The position numbers were made by a program, and so were the translations under genes. A DNA stretch of 64,000 nt, taken from the NCBI RefSeq assembly GCF_024346955.1, contig NZ_AP024883.1, forward strand, positions 1,488,001 to 1,552,000, written 5' to 3'. Below the pieces are notes generated by a model. That model saw only the letters and a program-made list of their open reading frames with translations. It was not told where the DNA came from and ran no database searches. This document shows, one piece after another, positions 52,598 through 61,224 of this stretch. The stretch is from Vibrio mangrovi (GTDB taxonomy: Bacteria > Pseudomonadota > Gammaproteobacteria > Enterobacterales > Vibrionaceae). The stretch's first letter is position 1. Each line of letters starts with the position of its first letter.

Positions 52598-52862
52598 GCC
52601 GAATTTGTATCTGTCTGTTACTCGATTTCTGATAGTAGCGTATTTCGTAATAAAATCGATGATTGATGAGAATAGGAGCAGACACTTGTTAAATGAAGAC
52701 ATTGCTGAAGGAGGGGGTGATAACCGATGGATAGGTTAGATGGTTGTTTCCCTTTACAATAAAAACAGAGACATAGCCGAAATCTTAGATTGCGGTTAGA
52801 CTTGGACTCATTGAAGTATGATGAAGACTTTATGTCCGATGAGATGTATTAGGGGATAACAA

Positions 52863-53897
52863 ATGCTGGATACAAGTTTAAGTGAAGCAATACAACTACG
52901 AATTGATCAGAAAACCAAACCGTTAGGGTCGTTAGGAAAGCTGGAATCTCTGGCACATCAGTTAGCATTGATCCAGAGTCAGGGGCTTTCTCAGGCGGTA
53001 GAGCAAATTCAGATCAATCGGCCAACAGTCTTGGTCTTCGCCGGTGATCATGGAATCGCTGATGAAGGCGTCAGTATTGCTCCCAGCGCAGTGACGCAAC
53101 AAATGGTACTCAATTTTCTTGCCGGTGGCGCTGGTGTGAATTGTTTCTGCCGGGCCAATCAGGTTGAGCTCAAAGTGATTGATACCGGTATTCTGATCCC
53201 GGTGGAATCTGAGTCAAGCCAACTGGTTGTACAGCGTATCGGTGAGCGAACCTGTAACTTTGCTAAAGAACCGGCGATGACACCAGAGCAGGTTGAACAA
53301 GGAATAACTCTTGGGCGACAAATTGTACTGGAAACGATTCAGAATGGTTCTAACCTAGTCATGTTTGGCGAAATGGGGATTGGGAATACCAGTAGTGCGG
53401 CAGCAATTCTGGCTGCTTTGACTGAATATGATGTTGAATCCTGTGTCGGGGTAGGAACAGGAATTTCACCAGAGCAGTATCAGAAGAAAGTGGCTTTGGT
53501 TGCATCTGGTGTGCATCGGGCAAAAGGACAGGACCCGAAAACAGTACTTGCTGAAGTCGGTGGTTATGAAATTGTCCAGATGGTTGGTGCTTTTCTTGCT
53601 GCCGCAGAGAAGCGGGTTCCAATATTGGTTGACGGTTTTATTGTGACTGTTGCAGCACTGGTCGCTGCACGATTGCAACCGGAATGCCGTGAACTGATGA
53701 TTTTTGCTCATCAGTCTAAAGAATCAGGACATCAACGGGTTCTGGAAACATTAAATGCTAATCCGTTACTGGATCTTGATTTACGTTTGGGCGAAGGAAC
53801 CGGTGCGGTACTTGCGGTTCCTCTGGTTCGTGCAGCAGCAGAATTTTATAACACCATGGCAAGTTTTGCTGAAGCCGGAGTCGAAGTGGAATGTTGA
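52863..53897 (+). CDS. cobT: Nicotinate-nucleotide--dimethylbenzimidazole phosphoribosyltransferase
   Basis: Activates the lower ligand of cobalamin by making alpha-ribazole phosphate. 344 residues (E. coli CobT 359). Conserved: RIDQKTKPLGSLGKLE, VFAGDHGIADEGVS, FGEMGIGNTSSAAAI and the catalytic-glutamate end DLRLGEGTGAVLA. It overlaps cobS by 7 bp. Confidence 0.96.
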   Translation: MLDTSLSEAIQLRIDQKTKPLGSLGKLESLAHQLALIQSQGLSQAVEQIQINRPTVLVFAGDHGIADEGVSIAPSAVTQQMVLNFLAGGAGVNCFCRANQVELKVIDTGILIPVESESSQLVVQRIGERTCNFAKEPAMTPEQVEQGITLGRQIVLETIQNGSNLVMFGEMGIGNTSSAAAILAALTEYDVESCVGVGTGISPEQYQKKVALVASGVHRAKGQDPKTVLAEVGGYEIVQMVGAFLAAAEKRVPILVDGFIVTVAALVAARLQPECRELMIFAHQSKESGHQRVLETLNANPLLDLDLRLGEGTGAVLAVPLVRAAAEFYNTMASFAEAGVEVEC

Positions 53898-54664
53898 GTC
53901 GGGTAAAATATCAGATTGAACTCTTTCTGTTGTCACTGAGCTTTTTTTCCCGTATTCCGGTCCCTGCATCTGTTCCTTACTCGACGGAACGTATGAACCA
54001 GTCCGGTCGTTATTTTTCACTGGTCGGTTTATTACTTGGGCTGATTTGTTACGGTGTCTACAGTGTGTTCCTGCTGGTATTGCCGGAGCATATCAGTGTT
54101 CTGCTCATGATCTGTGTCAGTCTGTTATTAACCGGAGCCTTTCACGAAGACGGTCTGACGGATATGGCTGATGGTATCGGTGGTGGGATGACAACAGAAC
54201 GGCGTCTGGAAATTATGAAAGACAGCCGGATCGGAACCTATGGTGCGTCAGCTCTGATTATGGCGTTAGCCGTTAAATATAGTGTGTTGTCTTACCTTGC
54301 TCTGCATACATCCATGCTCCAGGTTTTGCTGGTGGGTTATGCGTTGAGTCGGGCGATTGCCGCTTCTCTGATTTATGACATGCCTTATGTGTCGGACAGC
54401 AATACCAGTAAAAGTAAACCGTTAGCCAGTCGTCAGACAATATATGAGTTAGGTATCTTACTGTTTTTCGGTATTATTTCCTGTATCGGATTAGGTTTAT
54501 CTATACTGATGATTATGGGATGTGTATGCTTCTTGCTCCGGTTTGGACTGAAATGGTGGTTGCTGCGCAGAATCGGTGGTTTCACCGGTGACTGTTTGGG
54601 GGGCGTCCAGCAGATCATGGAATTGACGATTTATCTGGTACTGGCAGCATCGATGGCTTCTTAG
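53891..54664 (+). CDS. cobS: Adenosylcobinamide-GDP ribazoletransferase (cobalamin synthase)
   Basis: Integral membrane enzyme that joins adenosylcobinamide-GDP with alpha-ribazole to form cobalamin. 257 residues; motifs FFSRIPVP, TGAFHEDGLTDMADGIGGG and the C-terminal GGFTGDCLGGVQQ. Overlaps cobT by 7 bp. No cobU or cobC is next to it. Confidence 0.95.
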   Translation: MLSRVKYQIELFLLSLSFFSRIPVPASVPYSTERMNQSGRYFSLVGLLLGLICYGVYSVFLLVLPEHISVLLMICVSLLLTGAFHEDGLTDMADGIGGGMTTERRLEIMKDSRIGTYGASALIMALAVKYSVLSYLALHTSMLQVLLVGYALSRAIAASLIYDMPYVSDSNTSKSKPLASRQTIYELGILLFFGIISCIGLGLSILMIMGCVCFLLRFGLKWWLLRRIGGFTGDCLGGVQQIMELTIYLVLAASMAS

Positions 54665-54892
54665 ATACAGATTTGGGGTTGAATTATTCTGGGGGGGTAT
54701 GCCTGTATCCTGAAACCTGAGAGGAAGCGGGTAATCACTTTATTCCCCGTGTAAAAAGCATTGGCGTCACATTGTGAATAATCACTCGATGCTTTTCTGC
54801 AACTTAATGATAAAATTGCGCTTTGTCGAATAACTGGTACTGCAGTCAGACAGGTCTTAATATTGCTGTTCTATCGATTGAAGGAGTAATAC

Positions 54893-55921
54893 ATGAGCAA
54901 TTCACTTTTTCGTCAGTCATTTCTGATTGATAGCTTATATAGTGATGGTGCTCTTTTATCGAGTGAATACACAACGGATGATGGTGTACTGTTGAAGCTG
55001 CATTGTCCGGGTGTTCTGGAAGTGATTCCGCCACAATTGGATGAAAAGACACAACATATTGTTGTATCGTGTGCGATTCATGGCAAAGATGCAGGGCCGG
55101 TTGAATTGGTTAATCGCATCGTTTCTGACATCGAAAGTGGGTTTCAGCCTGTTCGGGAACATTGTCTGTTCATTATCGCTCATTTAGAAGCACTCAAACA
55201 TCACACTCAGTTTTTTGATGAAAATCTGGAGCGTTTATTTGATGATAAGCCCAGAGAATCGTCTCAGGAACTGGTGATCGCCGATAATCTGAAAATATTC
55301 CTGAAAGCGTTTTGGAAAGAAACATCCAGCGAAAACCGCTGGCACTTTGACTTGCACAGTACGCTGAATCCCTCTTCTTATCATACATTCGCGATTAGCC
55401 CGAAGGTGCGTCACACTGTCCGGCCTAAGGCATTGGTCAATTTTGTGGAGTTGTCTCACCTTGATGCGCTTGTACTGGCTAATGCGCCATCCAGCTCTTT
55501 CAGTTGGTATACGGCAGATTGTTATTCAGCCCGCTCTCTGGCGATTGCGCTTGGACAATCCTCCCGGCTGGGGCAAAGTTTGCTTGATCGTTTTAATGCG
55601 TTTGATATTACGCTCAGGGATTTATGTGCCCGGGAGCCAAATGAGCATTTACCGAGAAAAACAAAGTTTTACCGGGTGAGCCGGACAATTGTCCGTATGA
55701 ATGATGACTTCGATTTTATTTTTTCTGACGAGGTTGAGAATTTTACCGCTTTTGTTCATGGCGAGGTTTTTGGTCATGACGGAGATAAGCCATTGATGGC
55801 AAAAAATGAAGGGGAAGCCATATTATTTCCTGATAAATATGTTTCGGTCGGGGAACAGGCAGCTTTGATGGTTTGTCCGGTCACGGTAAGATACGAGCAG
55901 GATCAACTGGTTTACGATTAG
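54893..55921 (+). CDS. AstE-like succinylglutamate desuccinylase homologue, key residues altered
   Basis: A 342-residue protein with clear overall similarity to succinylglutamate desuccinylase (AstE, M14-like zinc hydrolase). Expected zinc motif H-G-x-E is H63-G-K-D66 here, so the zinc-ligand Glu is Asp, in HGKDAGPVE where the family has HGDETAPxE. The second zinc His is kept (DLH, H155). The catalytic Glu of the family (in xELGxx) is replaced by Ala219 (AIALGQSS). The C-terminus (FVHGEVFGHDGDKPLMAKN) is well conserved. It is therefore either a non-catalytic or re-purposed paralogue. No other ast genes lie nearby. Confidence 0.82.
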   Translation: MSNSLFRQSFLIDSLYSDGALLSSEYTTDDGVLLKLHCPGVLEVIPPQLDEKTQHIVVSCAIHGKDAGPVELVNRIVSDIESGFQPVREHCLFIIAHLEALKHHTQFFDENLERLFDDKPRESSQELVIADNLKIFLKAFWKETSSENRWHFDLHSTLNPSSYHTFAISPKVRHTVRPKALVNFVELSHLDALVLANAPSSSFSWYTADCYSARSLAIALGQSSRLGQSLLDRFNAFDITLRDLCAREPNEHLPRKTKFYRVSRTIVRMNDDFDFIFSDEVENFTAFVHGEVFGHDGDKPLMAKNEGEAILFPDKYVSVGEQAALMVCPVTVRYEQDQLVYD

Positions 55922-56080
55922 TCGTAGTTTTTGGAATATTTCCGGAATAATGGTGAGTGTTGGACACCCATTTCCTTTTCAGCAGAGGTTAGCCAGAGCA
56001 TAATCATTGGGTATGACCTCTTTCTATTTCACGGGTGACGCGTTAAGGTTAGCCCATCTGATTCTTCTACCTTGATATTC

Positions 56081-57076
56081 ATGGATTTTACTCAACTTCT
56101 TTTTGAAAAAAGGAAGCGTTGGTATCGTGCAATTATTGCGATGAGTACGCTATTACTTGCTTTTAGTGCTGTTTATGTTTTTGCCGGAGAGGTGTTTATT
56201 ACGCCCTGGCATGAGATGACGGGCTTTGACCGGCAACTGATTCTGGAATTACGAGCTCCCCGGTTGATCGCTGCTATCGTTATTGGTGCATGTTTGGCCG
56301 TTTCCGGAGCGACATTGCAGGTTTTACTGGGAAATGTACTGGCAGAACCGGGAATCATTGGCGTCTCCGGAGGTGCCAGTGTGGCTATGGTGATTATTCT
56401 TTTCTTCTTCCCTCTGGCAGCAACTCCACTGGTTTTTATGTTGGGTGCAATCATTGGGGCAATGGTATTTACTTCCATTCTGGTCGGAATTGCTCGAAGT
56501 ATGCGGCTGACAACGATTCGCTTATTGCTTGTCGGTGTCGCGTTGGGGATTCTGGCCCGTTCGGTTGTCACCTGGGCGTTTTACTTCAGTACGGATTTGA
56601 GTTTGAGACAACTGATGTACTGGCTGATGGGCAGTATTGGTGGCGTTGACTGGTCTTATCATCTGCTTTCGCTATTAATATTACCAGTGTTTATCTGGTT
56701 GATTCTTCAGGGGAGTGTGTTGGATCGACTGATGATGGGAGAGATACATGCAAAACAATTGGGTATCGATGTTCATCGTGTTCGCTGGAAACTGATTGTT
56801 GCTGTTGCGATTCTCGTCGGTGCTTCAGTTGCTTTAGGCGGGATTATCGGTTTTGTCGGGTTGGTAGTACCACACTTGTTACGCCTGGCATTCGGGACTG
56901 AGAACCGTTATCTCTTGCCTGTCTCCGCTGTTGCAGGTGCGCTATTACTGGTGTTTGCTGATTTGATCTCCCGGACCGCACTCGATTCCGCCGAGTTGCC
57001 TTTGGGAGTGGTGACCACAACTATCGGGGCGCCGGTATTTATATGGATGCTATTGAAAAATCATGATTCACGTTAG
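56081..57076 (+). CDS. btuC: Vitamin B12 ABC transporter permease
   Basis: Inner-membrane FecCD-type permease importing cobalamin. 331 residues (E. coli 326), about ten helices. Motifs: LELRAPRLIAAIVIGACLAVSGA, NVLAEPGIIGVSGGAS and FVGLVVPHLLRL. The ATG at 56081 is chosen; a TTG nine bases earlier has no support. No cobalamin-riboswitch consensus was found in the 160 bp upstream. Overlaps btuD by 14 bp. Confidence 0.95.
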   Translation: MDFTQLLFEKRKRWYRAIIAMSTLLLAFSAVYVFAGEVFITPWHEMTGFDRQLILELRAPRLIAAIVIGACLAVSGATLQVLLGNVLAEPGIIGVSGGASVAMVIILFFFPLAATPLVFMLGAIIGAMVFTSILVGIARSMRLTTIRLLLVGVALGILARSVVTWAFYFSTDLSLRQLMYWLMGSIGGVDWSYHLLSLLILPVFIWLILQGSVLDRLMMGEIHAKQLGIDVHRVRWKLIVAVAILVGASVALGGIIGFVGLVVPHLLRLAFGTENRYLLPVSAVAGALLLVFADLISRTALDSAELPLGVVTTTIGAPVFIWMLLKNHDSR

Positions 57077-57818
57077 AGATCTCAGTGTAGGAACCCGCCT
57101 GCTTCCACTTAGTTTCGATTGTGCTCAGGGGGAGTTGATTCATGTCGTTGGTCCAAATGGTAGTGGTAAAAGTACGCTTCTTACAGCTTTAGCCGGGATG
57201 ATTCCCTATCGGGGAAATATCCAGTTGGGGGAAACAGATCTTACCCATCTTTCTCTGCCGGCTCTGGCTCAACTCAGGGCTTATTTATCTCAGCATGAGC
57301 GTCCTGCATTTTCTATTGATGTTTACCAGTATCTTGCGTTGTCTATACCGTCGGTTTTACCTGTCACACAGGAAAAGTCGTCTGTTGTGATTCAGGAATT
57401 GGTGCAGCGGTTAAACTTGCAGGATAAGTTGCATCGTTCAATTCACCAGATATCTGGTGGAGAGTGGCAGCGTGTCAGGCTTGCCGGTAGTTGTTTACAG
57501 ATTTGGCCGACGCTGAACCCCCATGCCCGGCTGATGATTCTGGATGAGCCCGCAGCTGCTCTGGATGTTGGTCAGGAGTATATGCTGTACGAATTATTGC
57601 AGGACGTGAATAGCATGGGAATAACGGTGATTATGGCGAATCATGATTTGAATCGTACACTTCGGTATGCTGATAAGACATTACTGCTGAATCAGGGGAT
57701 TTTGCAGCAGTGGGGAGATACCCGGTCTGTTCTGGCTCCTGAACATGTTGCCGATGTATTCCGGACACAAGTCCAGTCGGTTGAAATTCAAGGGAAATCC
57801 TACTTACTGTTCGATTAG
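57063..57818 (+). CDS. btuD: Vitamin B12 ABC transporter ATP-binding protein
   Basis: ATPase of the BtuCD importer, 251 residues. Walker A GPNGSGKST, signature ISGGEWQRVRLA, Walker B LMILDEPAAALD, switch histidine in ANHDLNRTL. Start overlaps btuC. The nearest terminator is about 180 nt after the stop and may belong to a separate small RNA. Confidence 0.95.
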   Translation: MIHVRDLSVGTRLLPLSFDCAQGELIHVVGPNGSGKSTLLTALAGMIPYRGNIQLGETDLTHLSLPALAQLRAYLSQHERPAFSIDVYQYLALSIPSVLPVTQEKSSVVIQELVQRLNLQDKLHRSIHQISGGEWQRVRLAGSCLQIWPTLNPHARLMILDEPAAALDVGQEYMLYELLQDVNSMGITVIMANHDLNRTLRYADKTLLLNQGILQQWGDTRSVLAPEHVADVFRTQVQSVEIQGKSYLLFD

Positions 57819-57930
57819 TTTTGGTGCATGAAGCACAACACTGGCGCAGGGATGAATGTGAATTTTATGGTATCTTTAGTGTTCTTATTTTATTTGTATA
57901 TAAATCAATTGGTTAAAATACTATAAAAAG

Positions 57931-57948
57931 TTGGCATACAAATAGCAT
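57931..57948 (+). promoter_or_regulatory. Predicted sigma-54 promoter after btuD
   Basis: TTGGCATACAAATAGCAT has the invariant GG (57933-57934) and GC (57945-57946) exactly 10 nt apart, as sigma-54 needs, and TTGGCA matches the -24 box. The -12 box (AGCAT) is one base from the TTGCAT-type consensus. An inverted GTGC-N5-GCAC (57824-57836) about 100 bp upstream could be an activator site. Confidence 0.5.
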
Positions 57949-57957
57949 TTACATTAT

Positions 57958-58030
57958 TGATACATTCTCGTTCTTGTTAGGCTTTTTATAGTCTCCTTAG
58001 CCACCTTGCTCCACAAGGTGGCCTTTTTTT
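57958..58030 (+). ncRNA. Candidate sigma-54-dependent small RNA, about 73 nt
   Basis: Predicted transcript from the sigma-54 promoter (start 12 nt after the GC element) to the strong terminator at 58000-58030. It has no open reading frame. The 5' part is single-stranded and pyrimidine-rich and includes TCTCCTTAG, which resembles the anti-Shine-Dalgarno seeds of Hfq-dependent small RNAs; the 3' end is a stable hairpin with a poly-U tail, as Hfq prefers. It lacks the conserved Qrr core, so it is not a Qrr RNA. Existence is inferred from sequence only. Confidence 0.4.
58000..58030 (+). terminator. Strong terminator after btuD / candidate small RNA
   Basis: Perfect 9-bp stem GCCACCTTG/CAAGGTGGC with a 5-nt loop and seven T. 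It works only on the plus strand; the minus strand has no T tract there. Confidence 0.93.
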
Positions 58031-58033
58031 ATT

Positions 58034-58609
58034 TTACTGGGTCAGTTCGGACAGTGCTGCCGGACGATAGTAGACGGATTTCAGGACTTTTCCCTGACGA
58101 ATTGTTTTTTCTGCACTAACAAAATCTTCAGCACATTTGGCAATGATGTAGTCTCCTTTAATGACCGGAGCCAGTTTGATACCTTGTTCTGCATAAAACG
58201 ACTCGGTTTCATCATATTCTTTCTGGCTGCGACAGACCTTACTCATATTTGAGCTGTGAACTTCATCCCAGCAGGGAATAAAATCAATATTGCGGTGATC
58301 TGCAACATTTAAAAGTAGATCAATAAGATAACTGATTCCGGGATTATGTTCTGGTGTATGATGCCCAAGGTGTACCAGCCGTCCCATCAGTACATAAACT
58401 GTATCAACAATCGCATCGGCTTGCTCTGTTTTGTCCTGAGCTTCAGCAAGTTCAGTCAGTTCTTCAATGGCAAGTGAAGTATGAAGCGTGTCCGCAGCAC
58501 TATCCAGGCTATCCGGTTGATTAACGGGAAGATCAAATGTAAGACGAAATTCTACGATATCGTTATATAGATGTTCGAACACTGCTGGTGTTAACTTAGA
58601 TAAATACAT
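58034..58609 (-). CDS. MazG-like all-alpha NTP pyrophosphohydrolase
   Basis: A 191-residue protein of the all-alpha NTP-pyrophosphatase superfamily (MazG/HisE-like). The metal-binding signature E-E-x-x-E ... E-x-x-D is visible in IEELTELAEAQ and EQADAIVDTVYVLMG. A second half (about 100-190) is less conserved. It would hydrolyse a nucleoside triphosphate to the monophosphate; the substrate is unknown. Convergent with btuCD. Confidence 0.8.
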   Translation of the reverse strand: MYLSKLTPAVFEHLYNDIVEFRLTFDLPVNQPDSLDSAADTLHTSLAIEELTELAEAQDKTEQADAIVDTVYVLMGRLVHLGHHTPEHNPGISYLIDLLLNVADHRNIDFIPCWDEVHSSNMSKVCRSQKEYDETESFYAEQGIKLAPVIKGDYIIAKCAEDFVSAEKTIRQGKVLKSVYYRPAALSELTQ

Positions 58610-58818
58610 GGAGGTAATCCCAAAACTATTTCATGCGAAAGGCTAAACTGAAGCCTCTGTTTTCATCGACTCAAGCCCAAAAATTATAACAGACGAAGAG
58701 TACCATTCCTGATTCAAAAGTGGTACACCCCGATAGTATCGGTGTGAGGAAGGCGCAGCCCCTGAAGCGGTTCATCAGAATATCTTCAGGGCTTATGTGA
58801 TATGGGTTCGAGCTAATA

Positions 58819-59451
58819 CTAATAAGAGTGTCGGTTTGGCGGCAGTGTGGTAAATATGGTCCATTTCTTATCCACATCTCCTTTATAGCCGACTACTGTT
58901 GCAGAGACTCGCCGGTTTTTTGCGTTACTAATCTGATCTTCACCATTCGCTTCAGGAGCCGATTCGCCAAATCCGACAATCCGGATCCTTGCTGCCGGAA
59001 TTCCTTGTTCGATCAGTCGTCTTTCTACACTTTCGGCTCTTTGCCGGGATAAGGCCTCATTATACCGGGTTTCGCCGCTTTTGCTGGCATAACCTCTGAG
59101 TTCAATTGAGGTTTCAGGGTATTCTTTCAGGAAATGAACCATCTGTTTAATTTGTGCATTAAAGATCGGATTAATATTACTGGAGTTGTTCTCAAATAAG
59201 ATGCGTAACTGGCGTTGTGTTTTACTCCGGTAATAAGTCTCACAACCTTCATTATCAGTTTCGGCGTCTTTTGGAGTTGAAGGGCATAAATCACGGGCGT
59301 TAATGACCCCATCATGGTCTGAATCACTCAAATCAGAAGTCTGTACAGCAACCGGAGGAGCGATGTAATCATATTCATCCTGACTTTGGTCAGCAATGTT
59401 GGCTGCACAAGCAGAAAAAGATGATAAAAGTAGTAAGTATTTGAATTTCAT
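58819..59451 (-). CDS. OmpA-family lipoprotein
   Basis: A 210-residue protein starting MKFKYLLLLSSFSACA at 59451 (the frame extends to 59490). The signal peptide ends in SFSAC, a slightly atypical lipobox. A thrombospondin-type-3-like calcium stretch (DSDHDGVINARDLCPSTPKDA) follows, then an OmpA C-terminal peptidoglycan-binding domain (ELRGYASKSGETRYNEALSR, RIVGFGES). It starts 1 bp after the stop of the TolC-family gene, forming a pair often found with Lap-type adhesin exporters. Confidence 0.88.
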   Translation of the reverse strand: MKFKYLLLLSSFSACAANIADQSQDEYDYIAPPVAVQTSDLSDSDHDGVINARDLCPSTPKDAETDNEGCETYYRSKTQRQLRILFENNSSNINPIFNAQIKQMVHFLKEYPETSIELRGYASKSGETRYNEALSRQRAESVERRLIEQGIPAARIRIVGFGESAPEANGEDQISNAKNRRVSATVVGYKGDVDKKWTIFTTLPPNRHSY

Positions 59452-59452
59452 C

Positions 59453-60769
59453 TTAATCACCAGATGGTTCAGTCCATTCTTTCGGTACAATGACCTTCAG
59501 GCCGTCAAGTAAATTACCCACTGCATTCATCACCCGGTATCTCGCATAAACCTCGGTATATTTTGCATCAAGATAGTCCTTACGGGCCTCAAAGAGTTCA
59601 TTCTCGCTGTTTAGCAAATCAAGCAGCGTTCTCTGACCGATTTGGTACTGTTTCTCGTATGCGATGACTGTTTTTGATACCGAGTCAACAAGATCTGCCA
59701 GGAAAGTGCGTCTCTGAGTCGAAAGATCGAGAGATTGCCAGGCTAACTCAAGGCCTCCCACAACTTCTCTGTATGATTTTTCGCGTAAATCTTTTGCCCG
59801 ATTCAGAGAATAAGCAGCACTTTTCTCATTCGCTCGATCAGTACCACCATTATAGAGATTATAATGCAGACGTAACATTGCGGTTGTTTCACTACTACTT
59901 CCGAGATAGCCTGCTGCATCACTCCTGATACTATGATTCGCTTCCAGAGAAACACTCGGATAATACGGAGACTGAGACTGTTTATATTGATAACGGGCTG
60001 CAACAATATCTTCCTGAGCAACTTTGAGCACTGGGTGTGTTTTAAATGCCTGATCTTTCGCATCCTGAAAGCTGTGAGGAAGCAGATCTTGATCAGCCTG
60101 AGGGAATGTTAGGTTACTCGGTGCTTCTCCTACAGTCTGCTTAAACTTGGAGTGTGCTTCAAAAAGGTTATTCTGAGCTGCCAGCAAATTCGCTTCTGCC
60201 TTGGCAACCCGTGCTTCTACTTGAGTTACATCCGCAGTTGAACCCAAACCGGACTCGGTTCTGCGCTTAATATCCCGGTAGATTTTCTTATGAATTTTTA
60301 AATTGGCCTCAGAGAGTTTTAGCACTTCATCGGCTTGCTCTGCATCCAGATATATTTTGGCAACCTCCAGTGCTTTATCAGATGCATCAGCTAATAACTG
60401 GTAACGGTTTGATTCGGCATCCGCGGCAGTTCTGCCAATATCATTGATTGTCGCTGAACCATCCCAAATCAACTGAGTGAGAGAGATAGTCGCTTCTTTA
60501 CGTGTCAGATCAGTATCTTCTTTGGCATTTGAAGTTGCAGGGGCGATTCCCTCGTAGCCTATACCCGCATCCAGATCTATCTTCGGCAGATATGCACCCT
60601 GAGATGCTTCTGCATTGTGTAACTGGCTTTGGTATTGATTGAATGCGCTTTCCAGCTCTGGGTTTGTTGCTAACGTAATTGAGACAGCCTGCTCAAGTGA
60701 TTGTGCAAGAACATTACCATTCAATAATATACAGAAGCATGCAACAGCTTTGAGTGGGAATGTTTTCAA
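59453..60769 (-). CDS. TolC-family outer-membrane protein, LapE-like
   Basis: A 438-residue outer-membrane efflux protein with an N-terminal signal peptide (cleaved after NVLA). Begins SLEQAVSITLATNPELESAF and contains GQRTLLDLLNSENELFEAR, typical of the AggA/LapE type used for type I secretion of giant adhesins. It is divergent from the adhesin gene, 455 bp away, and is followed directly by the OmpA lipoprotein gene. The ABC and membrane-fusion parts (LapB, LapC) are not in the window and may lie beyond the right edge. Confidence 0.9.
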   Translation of the reverse strand: MKTFPLKAVACFCILLNGNVLAQSLEQAVSITLATNPELESAFNQYQSQLHNAEASQGAYLPKIDLDAGIGYEGIAPATSNAKEDTDLTRKEATISLTQLIWDGSATINDIGRTAADAESNRYQLLADASDKALEVAKIYLDAEQADEVLKLSEANLKIHKKIYRDIKRRTESGLGSTADVTQVEARVAKAEANLLAAQNNLFEAHSKFKQTVGEAPSNLTFPQADQDLLPHSFQDAKDQAFKTHPVLKVAQEDIVAARYQYKQSQSPYYPSVSLEANHSIRSDAAGYLGSSSETTAMLRLHYNLYNGGTDRANEKSAAYSLNRAKDLREKSYREVVGGLELAWQSLDLSTQRRTFLADLVDSVSKTVIAYEKQYQIGQRTLLDLLNSENELFEARKDYLDAKYTEVYARYRVMNAVGNLLDGLKVIVPKEWTEPSGD

Positions 60770-61224
60770 AGAACTTCTCCTATGAGACTGATTTGATTAG
60801 GCATAAAGTAAGATATTGTCAGAAAGCCCACAGTCTATATAAAAATCGATCTCAGTGATGAGAAAATAATTATAGCAATAGCTAATATTCTAACGGTGGA
60901 TCTATGGTTATCACAAGTGGTAATGCATGAAGTTTCAATTATATAACCTTTTGCGAGCTTTGAGACGTTCAAACCGAGAAATTATCTTAAAACCATCAAA
61001 AAACAGAGTAATAAACAAAGTTGCGCTATTATTGTAAAAATGACCTGTTAATAACGTGATTTGTGCCACACATGTGGTGTTGGACTACTGTATGATATAC
61101 AATCACAAATCTACATGCTGATTGTGGTAAGACCATGATTCGTGCAGGGTTCGCAGGGGTTGTGACCTGTATCCTTGTTTTGTAGAACTTCGGCTATGCG
61201 GTATATTATTTAGAGGCACTATTT
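60770..61224. other. Divergent regulatory region between LapE-like gene and adhesin
   Basis: 455 bp, AT-rich on the left. Should carry promoters for both directions. A CRP-like site CGTGA-N6-CCACA lies at 61055-61070, just upstream of TATGAT/TATACA elements near 61091-61101. A 16-codon open frame (61135-61185) precedes the adhesin start. I could not fix -35/-10 pairs. Confidence 0.45.
61135..61185 (+). CDS. Possible 16-residue leader peptide upstream of the adhesin
   Basis: ATG-initiated frame encoding MIRAGFAGVVTCILVL, hydrophobic, ending 39 bp before the adhesin ATG. The ribosome-binding site is weak (GGTAAG). It could be chance; noted because of its position. Confidence 0.2.
   Translation: MIRAGFAGVVTCILVL

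Noticed and set aside
55922..56080. Possible cobalamin riboswitch before btuC
   Set aside because: No B12-box consensus could be found on either strand; only small, unconvincing inverted repeats.
58726..58793. Two hairpins between the OmpA lipoprotein and the MazG-like gene
   Set aside because: Imperfect stems without T tracts; neither a convincing terminator nor a small RNA could be argued.
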